Of a stretch of DNA of 60,344 bases, positions 8,569-21,333 are shown piece by piece. The translations under genes were made by a program, and so were the position numbers. The notes beneath the pieces were generated by a model, which searched no databases, was not told the origin of the DNA, and saw only the letters and a program-made list of their open reading frames with translations. The stretch lies in the NCBI GenBank assembly GCA_018266075.1, contig JAFEBB010000047.1, positions 1 through 60,344 on the forward strand, in the 5' to 3' direction. Source of the DNA: Deltaproteobacteria bacterium. Lineage in GTDB: Bacteria; Myxococcota; Myxococcia; Myxococcales; SZAS-1. The number at the start of each line of letters is the position of its first letter. Positions within the stretch are counted from its first letter, which is position 1.

Positions 8569-9063
8569 AGGCTGCAGCTCGAACGGGCCGATCTCGTCGC
8601 TCGAGGATTCTCGGCCCACGCGATAGCTCAGGCCCTCCACGCGGACGAGCTGGGAGAGCGGCACGTCCCAGTAGTCGGCGCTGTCGAGGTCCACGCGGAG
8701 CAGCGCGAGATCGGGATCGTCGACGCCGTCGCGGAAGTAGTCGGCCAGCTCGGGCTTCCAGAGCTCGGCCATGCGGGCCTTGTCGTGCACCAGCTCCGCG
8801 TCGCCGCTCAGGGAGACGAAGGTGCTGCTGCGCTCGTCGGCGTAGGTGATGTTCACCTTGGGCTCGAGGGCCACGTCCTGCACCTTGCCGCTCGAGGCCG
8901 AGGTGAAGAACCAGACCGTGCCGTCCTCCTGGAGCTCGGGGGCCAGCATGGGCCGCGAGCGGACGGCACCGTCCTGGTCCACGGTGGTGAGCATGGCCGT
9001 GGTGATGCCGTCGATGAGGACGGCCAGCTTGGCCAGCTTGGGGTTGTCGCGCAGGTCGCTCAT
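8566..9063 (-). CDS. PNPOx-fold (general stress protein 26-like) flavin-binding protein
   Basis: 165 residues from the ATG at 9063. The sequence (AMLTTVDQDGAVRSRPM, DGTVWFFTSASSGKV, TFVSLSGDAEL, ALLRVDLDSADYWD) matches the pyridoxamine 5'-phosphate oxidase-like split-barrel family of general stress proteins, which bind FMN or related cofactors. A real biochemical role cannot be read off. Longer upstream reading would enter the promoter region of the divergent rlmN, so the ATG is preferred. It converges on pyrB, with the stops only 8 bases apart. Confidence 0.85.
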   Translation of the reverse strand: MSDLRDNPKLAKLAVLIDGITTAMLTTVDQDGAVRSRPMLAPELQEDGTVWFFTSASSGKVQDVALEPKVNITYADERSSTFVSLSGDAELVHDKARMAELWKPELADYFRDGVDDPDLALLRVDLDSADYWDVPLSQLVRVEGLSYRVGRESSSDEIGPFELQP

Positions 9064-9174
9064 GGCAGGCTCCCTCGCGCGTACCGTACGCACCCGGATT
9101 TGGGGCGGCACCCCTCGAGCAAGCGGGCGCCGTGGCGAAGCGCCTCGGAGCCGGGTTACAAGGCAGGGAAGTCC

Positions 9175-10281
9175 ATGCCCAAGCTCGTCCTGCCCAAGAT
9201 CGATCTGCGCGGAATGCCGCTGCCGGAGCTCACCGCGCACCTGGCGCAGCTGGGCGAGCCGGCGTACCGCGCCAAGCAGCTCTACGGCTGGATCCACAAG
9301 AAGTACGCGCGCGCCTTCGCCGACATGACGGACCTGCCCAAGGCCCTGCGCACGAAGCTCGAGGAGACGTGCCAGCTCGGCTCGCTCGCCAAGGACCTGG
9401 AGCAGCGCTCAGTCGACGGCACCATCAAGTACCGGTGGAAGACGGCCGACGGCGAGCTCATCGAGTCCGTCTACATGCCCAACGAGGACCGCCAGACGCT
9501 CTGCGTCTCCACGCAGGTGGGCTGCGCCATGGGCTGCAAGTTCTGCATGACCGCGACGCTCGGGCTCAAGCGGCACCTCACGCCGGGCGAGATCTGCGAC
9601 CAGGTCTACGCGGTGAACGCGGAGCTGCGCGCGGCCGGGGCCACGGTCGAGCGGCCGCTCACCAACCTGGTGTTCATGGGCATGGGCGAGCCGCTGCACA
9701 ACTTCGAGAACTTGAAGACGGCGCTCTCGCTCCTGGAATCTGCCGAGGGCTGCAACTTCTCGCACCGGCACATCACGGTCTCCACCGTGGGCCTGGTGCC
9801 GATGATCGAGCGCTTCGGCGCGGAGACCGACGTGAAGCTGGCCATCTCGCTGAACGCGTCGAATGACGAGCAGCGCAGCGCGGTGATGCCGGTGAACAAG
9901 AAGTGGCCCATCGCGGATCTGATGGAGGCGTGCAAGAAGTTCCCGCTGCGGCAAGGGCGGCGCATCACCTTCGAGTACGTGCTGCTCAAGGGCGTCAACG
10001 ACACCGACGAGGACGCCGAGCGGCTTGCCAAGCTCATGCAAGGCGTGCCCGCGAAGGTGAACCTGATCCCCTACAACGACAACCCGGGGCTCGGCTTCCA
10101 CAGCGTGGGCGAGCAGCGCGCCGAGGAGTTCCGGGCGATCCTCGCGAAGTCGAATGTATTTGCCGCCATCCGCAAGAACCGCGGGCGCGACATCGCCGCG
10201 GCGTGCGGGCAGCTCGCGAACATCGAGAAGAAGAAGCTGGTGGTGCTCGACATCCCCGATGATGTGAAGGCGCTGGATTGA
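9175..10281 (+). CDS. rlmN: Dual-specificity 23S rRNA/tRNA adenosine C2-methyltransferase RlmN
   Basis: 368 residues. This radical SAM enzyme methylates C2 of A2503 in 23S rRNA and A37 of some tRNAs. The radical SAM triad is C117, C121, C124 (CAMGCKFC). The second catalytic Cys is C344 in RNRGRDIAAACGQL. GMGEP, LISLNA-like and LIPYN motifs are in place. The ATG at 9175 is preceded by a GGGAAG ribosome site. Its TGA stop overlaps the TTG start of the next gene, so the two are probably translated together. Confidence 0.97.
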   Translation: MPKLVLPKIDLRGMPLPELTAHLAQLGEPAYRAKQLYGWIHKKYARAFADMTDLPKALRTKLEETCQLGSLAKDLEQRSVDGTIKYRWKTADGELIESVYMPNEDRQTLCVSTQVGCAMGCKFCMTATLGLKRHLTPGEICDQVYAVNAELRAAGATVERPLTNLVFMGMGEPLHNFENLKTALSLLESAEGCNFSHRHITVSTVGLVPMIERFGAETDVKLAISLNASNDEQRSAVMPVNKKWPIADLMEACKKFPLRQGRRITFEYVLLKGVNDTDEDAERLAKLMQGVPAKVNLIPYNDNPGLGFHSVGEQRAEEFRAILAKSNVFAAIRKNRGRDIAAACGQLANIEKKKLVVLDIPDDVKALD

Positions 10282-11258
10282 ACGCGCTTCCCATCATCGA
10301 CGTCTCACCGCTGGTGAATGGCGCCGATGCCTCGCGCGTCGCGCGCGAGCTGGATCGCGCGTGTCGCGAGCTGGGCTTCTTCTACGTGGTGGGCCACGGC
10401 GTCGACGAGAAGCTGCAAGCGGAGCTCGAGCGGCTCTCGCGCGCGTTCTTCGCGCTTCCCGAACCTGAGAAATCCAAGGTCGCGATGGCTCGCGGCGGGC
10501 GCGCGTGGCGCGGCTGGTTTCCGCTCGGCGGCGAGCTCACCAGCGGTCGGCCAGATCTGAAAGAGGGCATCTACTTCGGCCAGGAGCTCGGTCCGGACGA
10601 TCCGCGCGTCCGCGCCGGACTACCGCTTCACGGCCCGAATCTGTTTCCCGAGCTGGCTGGCTTTCGCGAGGCCGTGCTCGCCTACATGCAAGCCGTCGCC
10701 AAGCTCGGACACACGCTGATGCGCGGGCTCGCGCTCGGGCTGCAGCTGCCGCCCGACTTCTTCGACGAGAGCCTGCGCGAACCCACCGTGCTCTTCCGCA
10801 TCTTCAACTACCCGAGCGATCCGCAAGCTGCGTCGAGCGAGCGCTGGGGCGTGGGCGAGCACACCGACTACGGCGTGCTCACGCTGCTCAAGCAAGATGA
10901 TTGCGGAGGTCTGCAAGTTCGCACGCCCTCGGGCTGGCTCGAGGCGCCACCCATTGCGAACGCCTTCGTGTGCAACCTCGGCGACATGCTCGAGCGGATG
11001 ACCGGCGGGCTCTACAGGTCGACGCCGCACCGCGTTTGCAACGTGGCCGGCCGCGATCGGCTCTCGTGGCCGCTCTTCTTCGACCCCAGCTGGGACGCGC
11101 CCGTGCGCCCCATCGCCATCCCCGAGGCCGCGCGCGTGCAGGGCGACCGCAGCGAGCGCTGGGACGGAAAGAGCGTCTTCGATTTTCGCGGAACCTACGG
11201 CGAGTACTTGCTCGGCAAGGTGAGCAAGGTCTTCCCCGAGCTGGCGACGAAACTCTAG
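10278..11258 (+). CDS. 2-oxoglutarate/Fe(II)-dependent oxygenase, isopenicillin-N-synthase-like
   Basis: 326 residues from a TTG that overlaps the rlmN stop (TTGA). The N-terminal half carries the DIOX_N pattern (PIIDVSPL, RELGFFYVVGHGV). The iron ligands are H195, D197 (GEHTDYG) and H251 (STPHRV). R261-x-S263 (RLSWPLFF) is the 2-oxoglutarate-binding pair. All key residues are intact, so it should be an active oxygenase. The substrate is unknown; relatives act on gibberellin, flavonoid or antibiotic precursors, or on ethylene formation. Its TAG stop shares a CTAG palindrome with the stop of the convergent gene. Confidence 0.9.
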   Translation: MNALPIIDVSPLVNGADASRVARELDRACRELGFFYVVGHGVDEKLQAELERLSRAFFALPEPEKSKVAMARGGRAWRGWFPLGGELTSGRPDLKEGIYFGQELGPDDPRVRAGLPLHGPNLFPELAGFREAVLAYMQAVAKLGHTLMRGLALGLQLPPDFFDESLREPTVLFRIFNYPSDPQAASSERWGVGEHTDYGVLTLLKQDDCGGLQVRTPSGWLEAPPIANAFVCNLGDMLERMTGGLYRSTPHRVCNVAGRDRLSWPLFFDPSWDAPVRPIAIPEAARVQGDRSERWDGKSVFDFRGTYGEYLLGKVSKVFPELATKL

Positions 11259-12121
11259 AGCGGCGTGATGCTCAGGTTGTCGTACGCGACGGTGGCCTCG
11301 TACGCGGAGAACCCGAAGCGGTCGTGGTGCTTGCCGCCGAGCGGGTACTTGTCGTTCACGTCGTAGATGGTCTGGCCGTTCACGCTCCAGGTGAGCCGGC
11401 CGCCCTTGCGCTCGATGCGCATGTGGTACGTCTCGTTGGGCATGCCGCGGATGTCGCCGCGGTCCATGCGCCAGCCCGAGCTCGGCCCGAGCGTGCCGTT
11501 CTGCCAGAGCTCGTCCATCGTCCGGCCCGCGACCTGCGCCTGCTTCGGGTCGGCGCTGGAGACGGCGCGGCCGCTGCCGTCGAACACGATGCCGCCCTCG
11601 TCCTGCCGGATGAGCGAGGTGCCTCGAACGGGCGAGTTCATGTAGGGCGCCAGCGCGGAGAAGTAGAAGCTGTAGCCGGTGCCGTGGTTCTGGCCGTCGC
11701 CGAAGATCTCGAAGCGGACGTCGACCTCGGGCGAGAGCGGCCGGGCGTCGAACTCCACCACCACGTCGTGCGGCAGGGCCGCCTGCAGCCAGGCCGCGTT
11801 CTGGTGCGAGCCGTTCACGTAGAGCTGCCCGTCGACGATGCGCCAGTCGCCGCCCTGGTACCAGTAGTTCGGGCCCAGCTCCGCGCGGTTGAAGTCGTCG
11901 ATGAACGGCATCTGCGTGACGGTGACCGGGTTCTCGCCGATCACGTGGCGGACCAGGTAGTGCAGCACCGGAAGGTTCGCGAGCAGGATGAGCGCGCCGA
12001 TGAAGATGCGGCCGCGCTTGTCGAGGTCCTTGAGCGGGGCGAAGAGCGGCGGGGCAGCGCCGGGATCAGGCAGGTTGACCAACGCCGGGGCGTCGGGAGT
12101 GCGGCTGGCTTCGCGGACCAT
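11255..12121 (-). CDS. Membrane-anchored protein with LamG/DUF1080-like lectin fold
   Basis: 288 residues. A cytoplasmic N-terminus is followed by one transmembrane segment (about 38-60, GRIFIGALILLANLPVLHYLV) and a domain of about 215 residues, presumably outside the membrane. Its strands (FIDDFNRAELGPNYWYQGGDWRIVDGQLYV, VEFDARPL, YHMRIERKGGRLTWSVNGQTIYDV, FGFSAYEATVAYDNLSI) follow the pattern of concanavalin-like LamG/3-keto-disaccharide hydrolase domains. It probably binds glycans. No catalytic residues can be assigned with confidence. Its stop overlaps that of the convergent oxygenase by 4 bases. Confidence 0.72.
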   Translation of the reverse strand: MVREASRTPDAPALVNLPDPGAAPPLFAPLKDLDKRGRIFIGALILLANLPVLHYLVRHVIGENPVTVTQMPFIDDFNRAELGPNYWYQGGDWRIVDGQLYVNGSHQNAAWLQAALPHDVVVEFDARPLSPEVDVRFEIFGDGQNHGTGYSFYFSALAPYMNSPVRGTSLIRQDEGGIVFDGSGRAVSSADPKQAQVAGRTMDELWQNGTLGPSSGWRMDRGDIRGMPNETYHMRIERKGGRLTWSVNGQTIYDVNDKYPLGGKHHDRFGFSAYEATVAYDNLSITPL

Positions 12122-12442
12122 CGAGCTTCCTCACCGTTTTCGCGGCCGCATCCATGCCAGAACTGCCGCCCCACGTCACGCGCGATGCGAGGCGGCAGCG
12201 AGACCCGGGAGGCCGCGGGACAGGCCAGGAACAGCGCAGCTTTCGCGCAATTCCGAAGGCGGGGGCCGGAGTGCCGCCCGGCCGTTGGGCCGTGCGGCAA
12301 GCGTGGGGCGCGCGGGTTTCCCAGCTCTGACCGGGACGCGAGCGTACTTGGGGAACGGTGACGGTGACTGGGGAAAGGGAAACGGGCTCAAAGCGCTCGT
12401 GACCCTGAACGAACAACGAGCCAGCAACGGCGATGGGGCGGA
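12122..12442. other. Intergenic stretch without a recognisable gene
   Basis: About 320 bases between two minus-strand genes. It contains a short imperfect GGTGAC tandem near 12359-12371 and GA-rich sequence after it (around 12373-12390). I see no tRNA-like fold, no strong terminator and no small gene with a ribosome site. It presumably holds the promoter of the membrane-anchored protein. Confidence 0.5.
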
Positions 12443-13576
12443 CTAGCTGCGCAGCGTGTTGGGACGCAGCAGGTAGACCGCTTCCTCGCCCGTGAAGCTG
12501 TCGAGCGTCTCCGCGCGCACGTGCGCCGTGTCCGTGCCGGCCTGCGCACAGTCGACCGTGCCCTGCGTCGCGTAGTTGTTCGCCGTCACCACGCGCGTGT
12601 GCCCGCCGTCGGCCGTGTCGCTGCCAGGGTGGTTCACGATGATGAGGTCGCCCGGCCGCGCCACCTTGAGCAGCGCGTCGATCTGCGCCTGCGCCTGGTC
12701 CGGCGTCATCTTGCCCGGCCACACCTCGCCCAGCTTCGTCAACGGCGCGTTCGGACCCATGCTGTAGTTCGGGATCTCAATCGCGATCGGGTAGCTGCCA
12801 CCCGGGTACGTCGGCGGCTTCGCGCCACCCGCGTAGAGCGAGTCCAGCCCGAAGAGGTTGCACTTCCAGTGGTTGGTCGCGCCCAGCGGCGTCGTGCCCG
12901 GGTTCTTGTTGCCGGGGATGTTCGGGTTGGGGCTCTTCCACGTGCCCGCCACGCCGTAGTCCGGCCCGCGCTTGGCGATGAGGTCCAGCGCCGCCTGCGC
13001 GATCTTCGCGCCGTCAGGGCGCGGCTTGCTCACGGTCACGTTGCCCACGTCCGGCGGCGGCAGCGTGTACAGCGCCTCCTCCATCGCCATCGCCGTGTTC
13101 TGGTCGATCGAGCCGGTCACGGGGAGCCCATTGTTCTTCTGGAAGGCGCTCACCGCGTCGCGCGTCTGGCCGCCGTAGCTGCCATCGGCGCCGCTCGCGA
13201 GGGCGTACTCCGGGTGCCCGCCGCGGCTCGCCAGCGCGTCCAGCGTCTCTTGATAGAGCTTCACCGCCGCATCACCCGAAGGCGTCGACGTCGACAGCGA
13301 CCTCTGCCCACTCAGCACCGCCGCGCTCGCCGCGTCATCACCCAGCGAGCGAATCGGCGCGCCGATGGTGATCGTCTGGCCCACGCTCTTGCCCAGGTTG
13401 ACGAGCGGCTTGCCCACGCCGGCCTGGAACAGGTCGCCGAAGCGATCCGCGAGCAGCTTGAGCTCAGAGGGCTGCACCTGCCCGGCCTGCACCGCGGCCT
13501 TCAGCTGCGTCATCTCATCGGCGGAGAGCTTGCCGTCGGAGAGCAGCTTGCGGACGGTCGGGGAGATCGAAGGCAT
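12443..13576 (-). CDS. Peptidoglycan-binding protein with possible NlpC/CHAP-like cysteine peptidase domain
   Basis: 377 residues with no signal peptide. The N-terminal 70 residues are helical (DGKLSADEMTQLKAAVQAG). Residues about 105-170 form a PG_binding_1 domain (VKLYQETLDAL...DGSYGGQTRDAVSAFQKNNGLPVTGSIDQNT). The C-terminal region has a conserved-looking Cys in TNHWKCNLFGLDSLYAGG (C239) and a His in GGHTRVVTAN (H326), arranged as in NlpC/P60 or CHAP cell-wall peptidases. The peptidase assignment is an inference from that pair. With no signal peptide it may leave the cell by a non-Sec route or act on lysis. Confidence 0.75.
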   Translation of the reverse strand: MPSISPTVRKLLSDGKLSADEMTQLKAAVQAGQVQPSELKLLADRFGDLFQAGVGKPLVNLGKSVGQTITIGAPIRSLGDDAASAAVLSGQRSLSTSTPSGDAAVKLYQETLDALASRGGHPEYALASGADGSYGGQTRDAVSAFQKNNGLPVTGSIDQNTAMAMEEALYTLPPPDVGNVTVSKPRPDGAKIAQAALDLIAKRGPDYGVAGTWKSPNPNIPGNKNPGTTPLGATNHWKCNLFGLDSLYAGGAKPPTYPGGSYPIAIEIPNYSMGPNAPLTKLGEVWPGKMTPDQAQAQIDALLKVARPGDLIIVNHPGSDTADGGHTRVVTANNYATQGTVDCAQAGTDTAHVRAETLDSFTGEEAVYLLRPNTLRS

Positions 13577-13642
13577 GGTGAACCTCGTGGGTGCGCAGTT
13601 GTCGCACCCAGTCTGCCAGAAGTTGCTAGTACAAGTTGACGA

Positions 13643-14011
13643 TTACCCCGAGTGGGCCAGCGCCAGCAGCACCGCGGCGATGAACGCGGGAATCCCCTGC
13701 ACCAGCAGGATGCGCATGCTGACGGTGACGCCGCCCACGATGGCCGCGACGATCACGCAGCCCAGGAAGAACGCGCGCACCGGCACCAGGAACGGCGGCT
13801 CCGCCAGGATTCCCCAGACCAGCCCCGCGACCAGGAACAGGTTGTAGACGCCCTGGTTCTTGGCAAGCGGCGCGGTGGTCTCGGCCTTGGCCGCGTCCAT
13901 GCGGAACGTCTTCAGCCCGAGAGGCCTCTGCCAGAGGATCGCTTCGAGCACGAAGAAGTAGACGTGCTCGAGCGCAGAGATGGCAGTGAAGATCGTGGAG
14001 ACGAGGAGCAT
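13643..14011 (-). CDS. DUF1304 family integral membrane protein
   Basis: 122 residues with four predicted transmembrane helices. The pattern EHVYFFVLEAILWQ near the N-terminus, followed by F..NQGVYNLFLVAGL, is characteristic of DUF1304. Function is unknown. It lies 27 bases downstream of the carB stop on the same strand, so it may be read through from the arginine operon. Confidence 0.82.
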   Translation of the reverse strand: MLLVSTIFTAISALEHVYFFVLEAILWQRPLGLKTFRMDAAKAETTAPLAKNQGVYNLFLVAGLVWGILAEPPFLVPVRAFFLGCVIVAAIVGGVTVSMRILLVQGIPAFIAAVLLALAHSG

Positions 14012-14038
14012 GCGCGCACGCTAGCACGCACGCTCTCG

Positions 14039-17296
<3,258 letters not shown>

Positions 17297-17305
17297 GGTT
17301 TCCGA

Positions 17306-18211
17306 TCAGCCGAGCAGGAGCTGCTCGAGCAGCGCCTTCTGCACGTGCATGCGGTTCTCGGCCTCTTCGAACACCACCGAGCGCGGGCCGTCGATGACTT
17401 CCGCAGCAATCTCTTCGCCGCGGTGCGCGGGCAGGCAGTGCAGCACGGGTGCGGTGGGCTTGGCGAAGTTGAGGAGCGCGTTGTCGAGCGTGAAGCCCTT
17501 GAAGGCCTCCAGGCGGCGCGCGGTCTCGGCCTCCTGGCCCATGCTGGTCCACACATCGGTGATGACGACGTCCGCACCGGCCACGGCCTCGCGCGGATCG
17601 GCGAAGACGCGCGTCCAATTGCCGGCCTGGTCGAGATCGCCCTGCGGCGGGCGGAAGTCGTTGGGCGCGCCGAGGTGCAGCTCGAACTCGAAGAGCCGCG
17701 ACGCCTCGACGAACGAGCGCGCCATGTTGCTCGCGCCGTCGCCCACGAAAGCGATCTTCTTGCCCGCGACGCCGCCGAGCTTCTCCTCGATCGTGAACAA
17801 ATCGGTTAAAACCTGCACCGGGTGGCCGCCGTCGCTGAGGCCGTTGATGACGGGCACGGTGGCGGTCTTGGCGAAGGTCTCGAGGCGATCATCGCCGTGC
17901 GTGCGGAACACGACCGCGTCGGCGTAGCCCGAGAGCACCTTGGCGGTGTCGGTGAGCGGCTCGCCGCGGTTGAGCTGGCTCTGGCTCATCGGCAAGTCGA
18001 TCGCGTGGCCGCCGAGCTGGAACATCGCGGCCTCGAACGAGAGGCGCGTGCGCGTGGAGGCCTTCTCGAAGAGCAGCACCAGCGTCTTGCCCAAGAGCGT
18101 GCTGTCGATGCGGTTGGCCTTGCGACGGCGCTTGAGCTCGTGGGTGCGGTCGAAGAGCTTGCGGTATTCGGCGGGCGAGCGATCGCGGAGCTTCAGAAAG
18201 TCACGCTTCAA
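17306..18211 (-). CDS. argF: Ornithine carbamoyltransferase
   Basis: 301 residues. It converts ornithine and carbamoyl phosphate to citrulline. The carbamoyl-phosphate loop FEKASTRTRLSFE, HPVQVLTD, the ornithine-side DVWTSMGQE loop and the catalytic HCLPAHRGEE motif are all present. The SMGQE and HCLP signatures separate it from aspartate carbamoyltransferase. Its start overlaps the 3' end of argH by 11 bases and its stop is 9 bases before carB, so it sits inside a tight operon next to the source of its substrate. Confidence 0.97.
   Translation of the reverse strand: MKRDFLKLRDRSPAEYRKLFDRTHELKRRRKANRIDSTLLGKTLVLLFEKASTRTRLSFEAAMFQLGGHAIDLPMSQSQLNRGEPLTDTAKVLSGYADAVVFRTHGDDRLETFAKTATVPVINGLSDGGHPVQVLTDLFTIEEKLGGVAGKKIAFVGDGASNMARSFVEASRLFEFELHLGAPNDFRPPQGDLDQAGNWTRVFADPREAVAGADVVITDVWTSMGQEAETARRLEAFKGFTLDNALLNFAKPTAPVLHCLPAHRGEEIAAEVIDGPRSVVFEEAENRMHVQKALLEQLLLG
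17795..17808. repeat. Near-match of the TAAC-N6-GTTA palindrome (GAAC-AAATCG-GTTA)
   Basis: One mismatch. It falls on the Val-Leu-Thr-Asp-Leu-Phe codons of argF and contains a TTA leucine codon. Confidence 0.4.
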
Positions 18212-19649
18212 GGTTCGTCTCCTTCAGTGAGTCGAAGAGGTTCTGCAAGCGCGGCACGCCGAGCGCGAGCTTCTGCGCGCGCGCCGCGGCCGAGCGAAGG
18301 TCATCGAGCTGCTTCTGCACCGCGTTCGGTCCCGTGCCTCCCGGGACCTCCTTGCGAGCCACGGCGCCCTCGGGTTGCGCCGCCGCGAGCACCTGCGCGT
18401 CGAAGCGCGGATCAATCTCCTGCGCAATCGCGAGCGTCACTTGCGAGAGCGGCAGTCCGCGCTCCTGGCACTTGCGCACGAGCGTCCCGACCGCCTGGTA
18501 CGCGGTGCGGAAGGGGAGGCCGCGCTGCACGAGCGCCTCGGCGAGATCCGTCGCCTGCGCGTAGCCGCTCGATGCTGCTTCCTTGCAGCGCTCACGATCG
18601 AAGCGCACGTGACCGAGCCCGAGGTCGAGCATCTGCAGCACGCCGCGCGCGAGCGGGCCGGTGGCGAGCAGCGGCGCGCGATCTTCCTGCAGGTCGCGGT
18701 TGTAGCCGCCGGGCAGGCCTTTGGTCGTGACGAGCAGCGCGGTGAGATTTCCGATGGCCGCGCCGGTCTTGCCGCGGATGAGCTCGAAGATGTCGGGGTT
18801 GCGCTTCTGCGGCATCATGCTCGAGCCGCACGCGACCTGGCCGTCGAGCTGCGCGAAGGCGAATTCACTGGTGGTGAAGTCCACGAAGTCCGTGGCGATG
18901 CGGCTCGCGTGGTTCAAGCAGCGCGCGGTGGCGTAGGCGAGGTCGAGCGCGAAGTCGCGATCGCCCACGGTGTCCATGCCGTTCGCGGTCAGCTTGGAGA
19001 AGCCGAGCAGCTCGCGCGTGATGTGGCGATCGATCGGCAGCGACGTTCCCGAAATCGCGCCCACTCCGAGCGGCAGCGCGTCGACCGACTCGAGCACGAA
19101 CGCGAACGCGTCCACATCTCGCGCGAACATCGCGCCGTAGCCCGCGAGCAGGTAGCCGAGCGAAACCGGCTGCGCGCGCTGGCGATGCGTGTACGCGGGA
19201 ATGAGCGTGTCGCGCTCTTCTGCCGCGAGCGTGCACAGGTGCTCGAGCAGTCCGCCGAGCGCGTTCAGGATCTCGGCGGTCTGCTCGCGGACGTGCAGCC
19301 GCAGATCGAGCGCGACCTGATCGTTTCGCGAGCGCGCGGTGTGCAAGCGGCCGGACACGTCGCCGAGGTCGCGCGCGAGCGCGCCCTCGACGGCCATGTG
19401 CACGTCTTCTTCATCAATCGGCTGCCAAGCGCCCGACGCCGCCGCGCTCCAGATCTTCACCAGCCCTGCGCGGAGCTGCGCCGCGTCGTTCTTCGACACG
19501 ATCCCCCGACGCGCGAGCATCGTGAGGTGAGCGAGGCTGCCCACCAGGTCCTCGCGCAGGAGCGCGCGGTCCAGGTTGAGCGAGCTGGTGAAGGCGAGCA
19601 CTTCGGGCAGGAGCCCGCGGTCGCCGGCGGCGTCGGTCTTGGCGATCAC
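18201..19649 (-). CDS. argH: Argininosuccinate lyase
   Basis: 482 residues from a GTG. It splits argininosuccinate into arginine and fumarate. The fumarase/ASL signature GSSMMPQKRNPD, containing the catalytic Ser loop, is intact, as are THRQRAQP and the N-terminal VHMAVEGAL...GRLHTARSRNDQVALD segment. It starts 3 bases after argG. The slightly long N-terminus is ordinary for the family. Confidence 0.97.
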   Translation of the reverse strand: MIAKTDAAGDRGLLPEVLAFTSSLNLDRALLREDLVGSLAHLTMLARRGIVSKNDAAQLRAGLVKIWSAAASGAWQPIDEEDVHMAVEGALARDLGDVSGRLHTARSRNDQVALDLRLHVREQTAEILNALGGLLEHLCTLAAEERDTLIPAYTHRQRAQPVSLGYLLAGYGAMFARDVDAFAFVLESVDALPLGVGAISGTSLPIDRHITRELLGFSKLTANGMDTVGDRDFALDLAYATARCLNHASRIATDFVDFTTSEFAFAQLDGQVACGSSMMPQKRNPDIFELIRGKTGAAIGNLTALLVTTKGLPGGYNRDLQEDRAPLLATGPLARGVLQMLDLGLGHVRFDRERCKEAASSGYAQATDLAEALVQRGLPFRTAYQAVGTLVRKCQERGLPLSQVTLAIAQEIDPRFDAQVLAAAQPEGAVARKEVPGGTGPNAVQKQLDDLRSAAARAQKLALGVPRLQNLFDSLKETNLEA

Positions 19650-19652
19650 GAC

Positions 19653-20845
<1,193 letters not shown>

Positions 20846-20849
<4 letters not shown>

Positions 20850-21331
20850 TGCTGTGTGCCTTTCTGAAAGAGCTTCTTGAACTTCAGGGTGAGCTTGCCC
20901 GCCGCGTGGTGCTTCGACGGGGCAACGAAGATCGCGTCGTCGCCGGCGAGGGTGCCGAGCACGTCCGCGAGCCGCGCGGTGTCGATGGCGAGCGCCACGG
21001 CCGAGGCCGCGCCGGGTCGCGTGCGGATGACGACCAGCGAGCCGTTGTCGTCGACGCTGATCACCATCTCTGCAAAGCCGGCGAGCGTCTCCTCGGCGGG
21101 CGCCATCGCGACAGGTGCCTCGGGCAATTCGTATGCGGTACCGCCGCCGGGCCGCGACGCACGACGCGCACCGAGCTTGGCCAGATCGCGCGAGAGCGTG
21201 GCCTGGGTCACGTCGTAGCGGTCCTTCGCGAGGAGCTCGCGGAGCTCCTCCTGGGTCGCCACTTCGCGGGTGGTGATGAGCGCGCGGATGAGCTCGCGGC
21301 GCGCGTGGGTGTCGTCGTGGGCCATGCGCAT
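20846..21331 (-). CDS. argR: Arginine repressor ArgR
   Basis: 161 residues, the usual size. The N-terminal winged-helix part (RRELIRALITTREVATQEELRELLAKDRYDVTQATLSRDLAKLGARR) and the C-terminal hexamerisation/arginine-binding domain (VVIRTRPGAASAVALAIDTARLADVLGTLAGDDAIFVA, with the GDD motif) are both recognisable. It lies inside the operon it should control, 2 bases after argJ-argB and overlapping argG. That predicts autoregulation through an operator upstream of argC. A second in-frame ATG two codons in is an alternative start. Confidence 0.95.
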
Positions 21332-21333
21332 GG

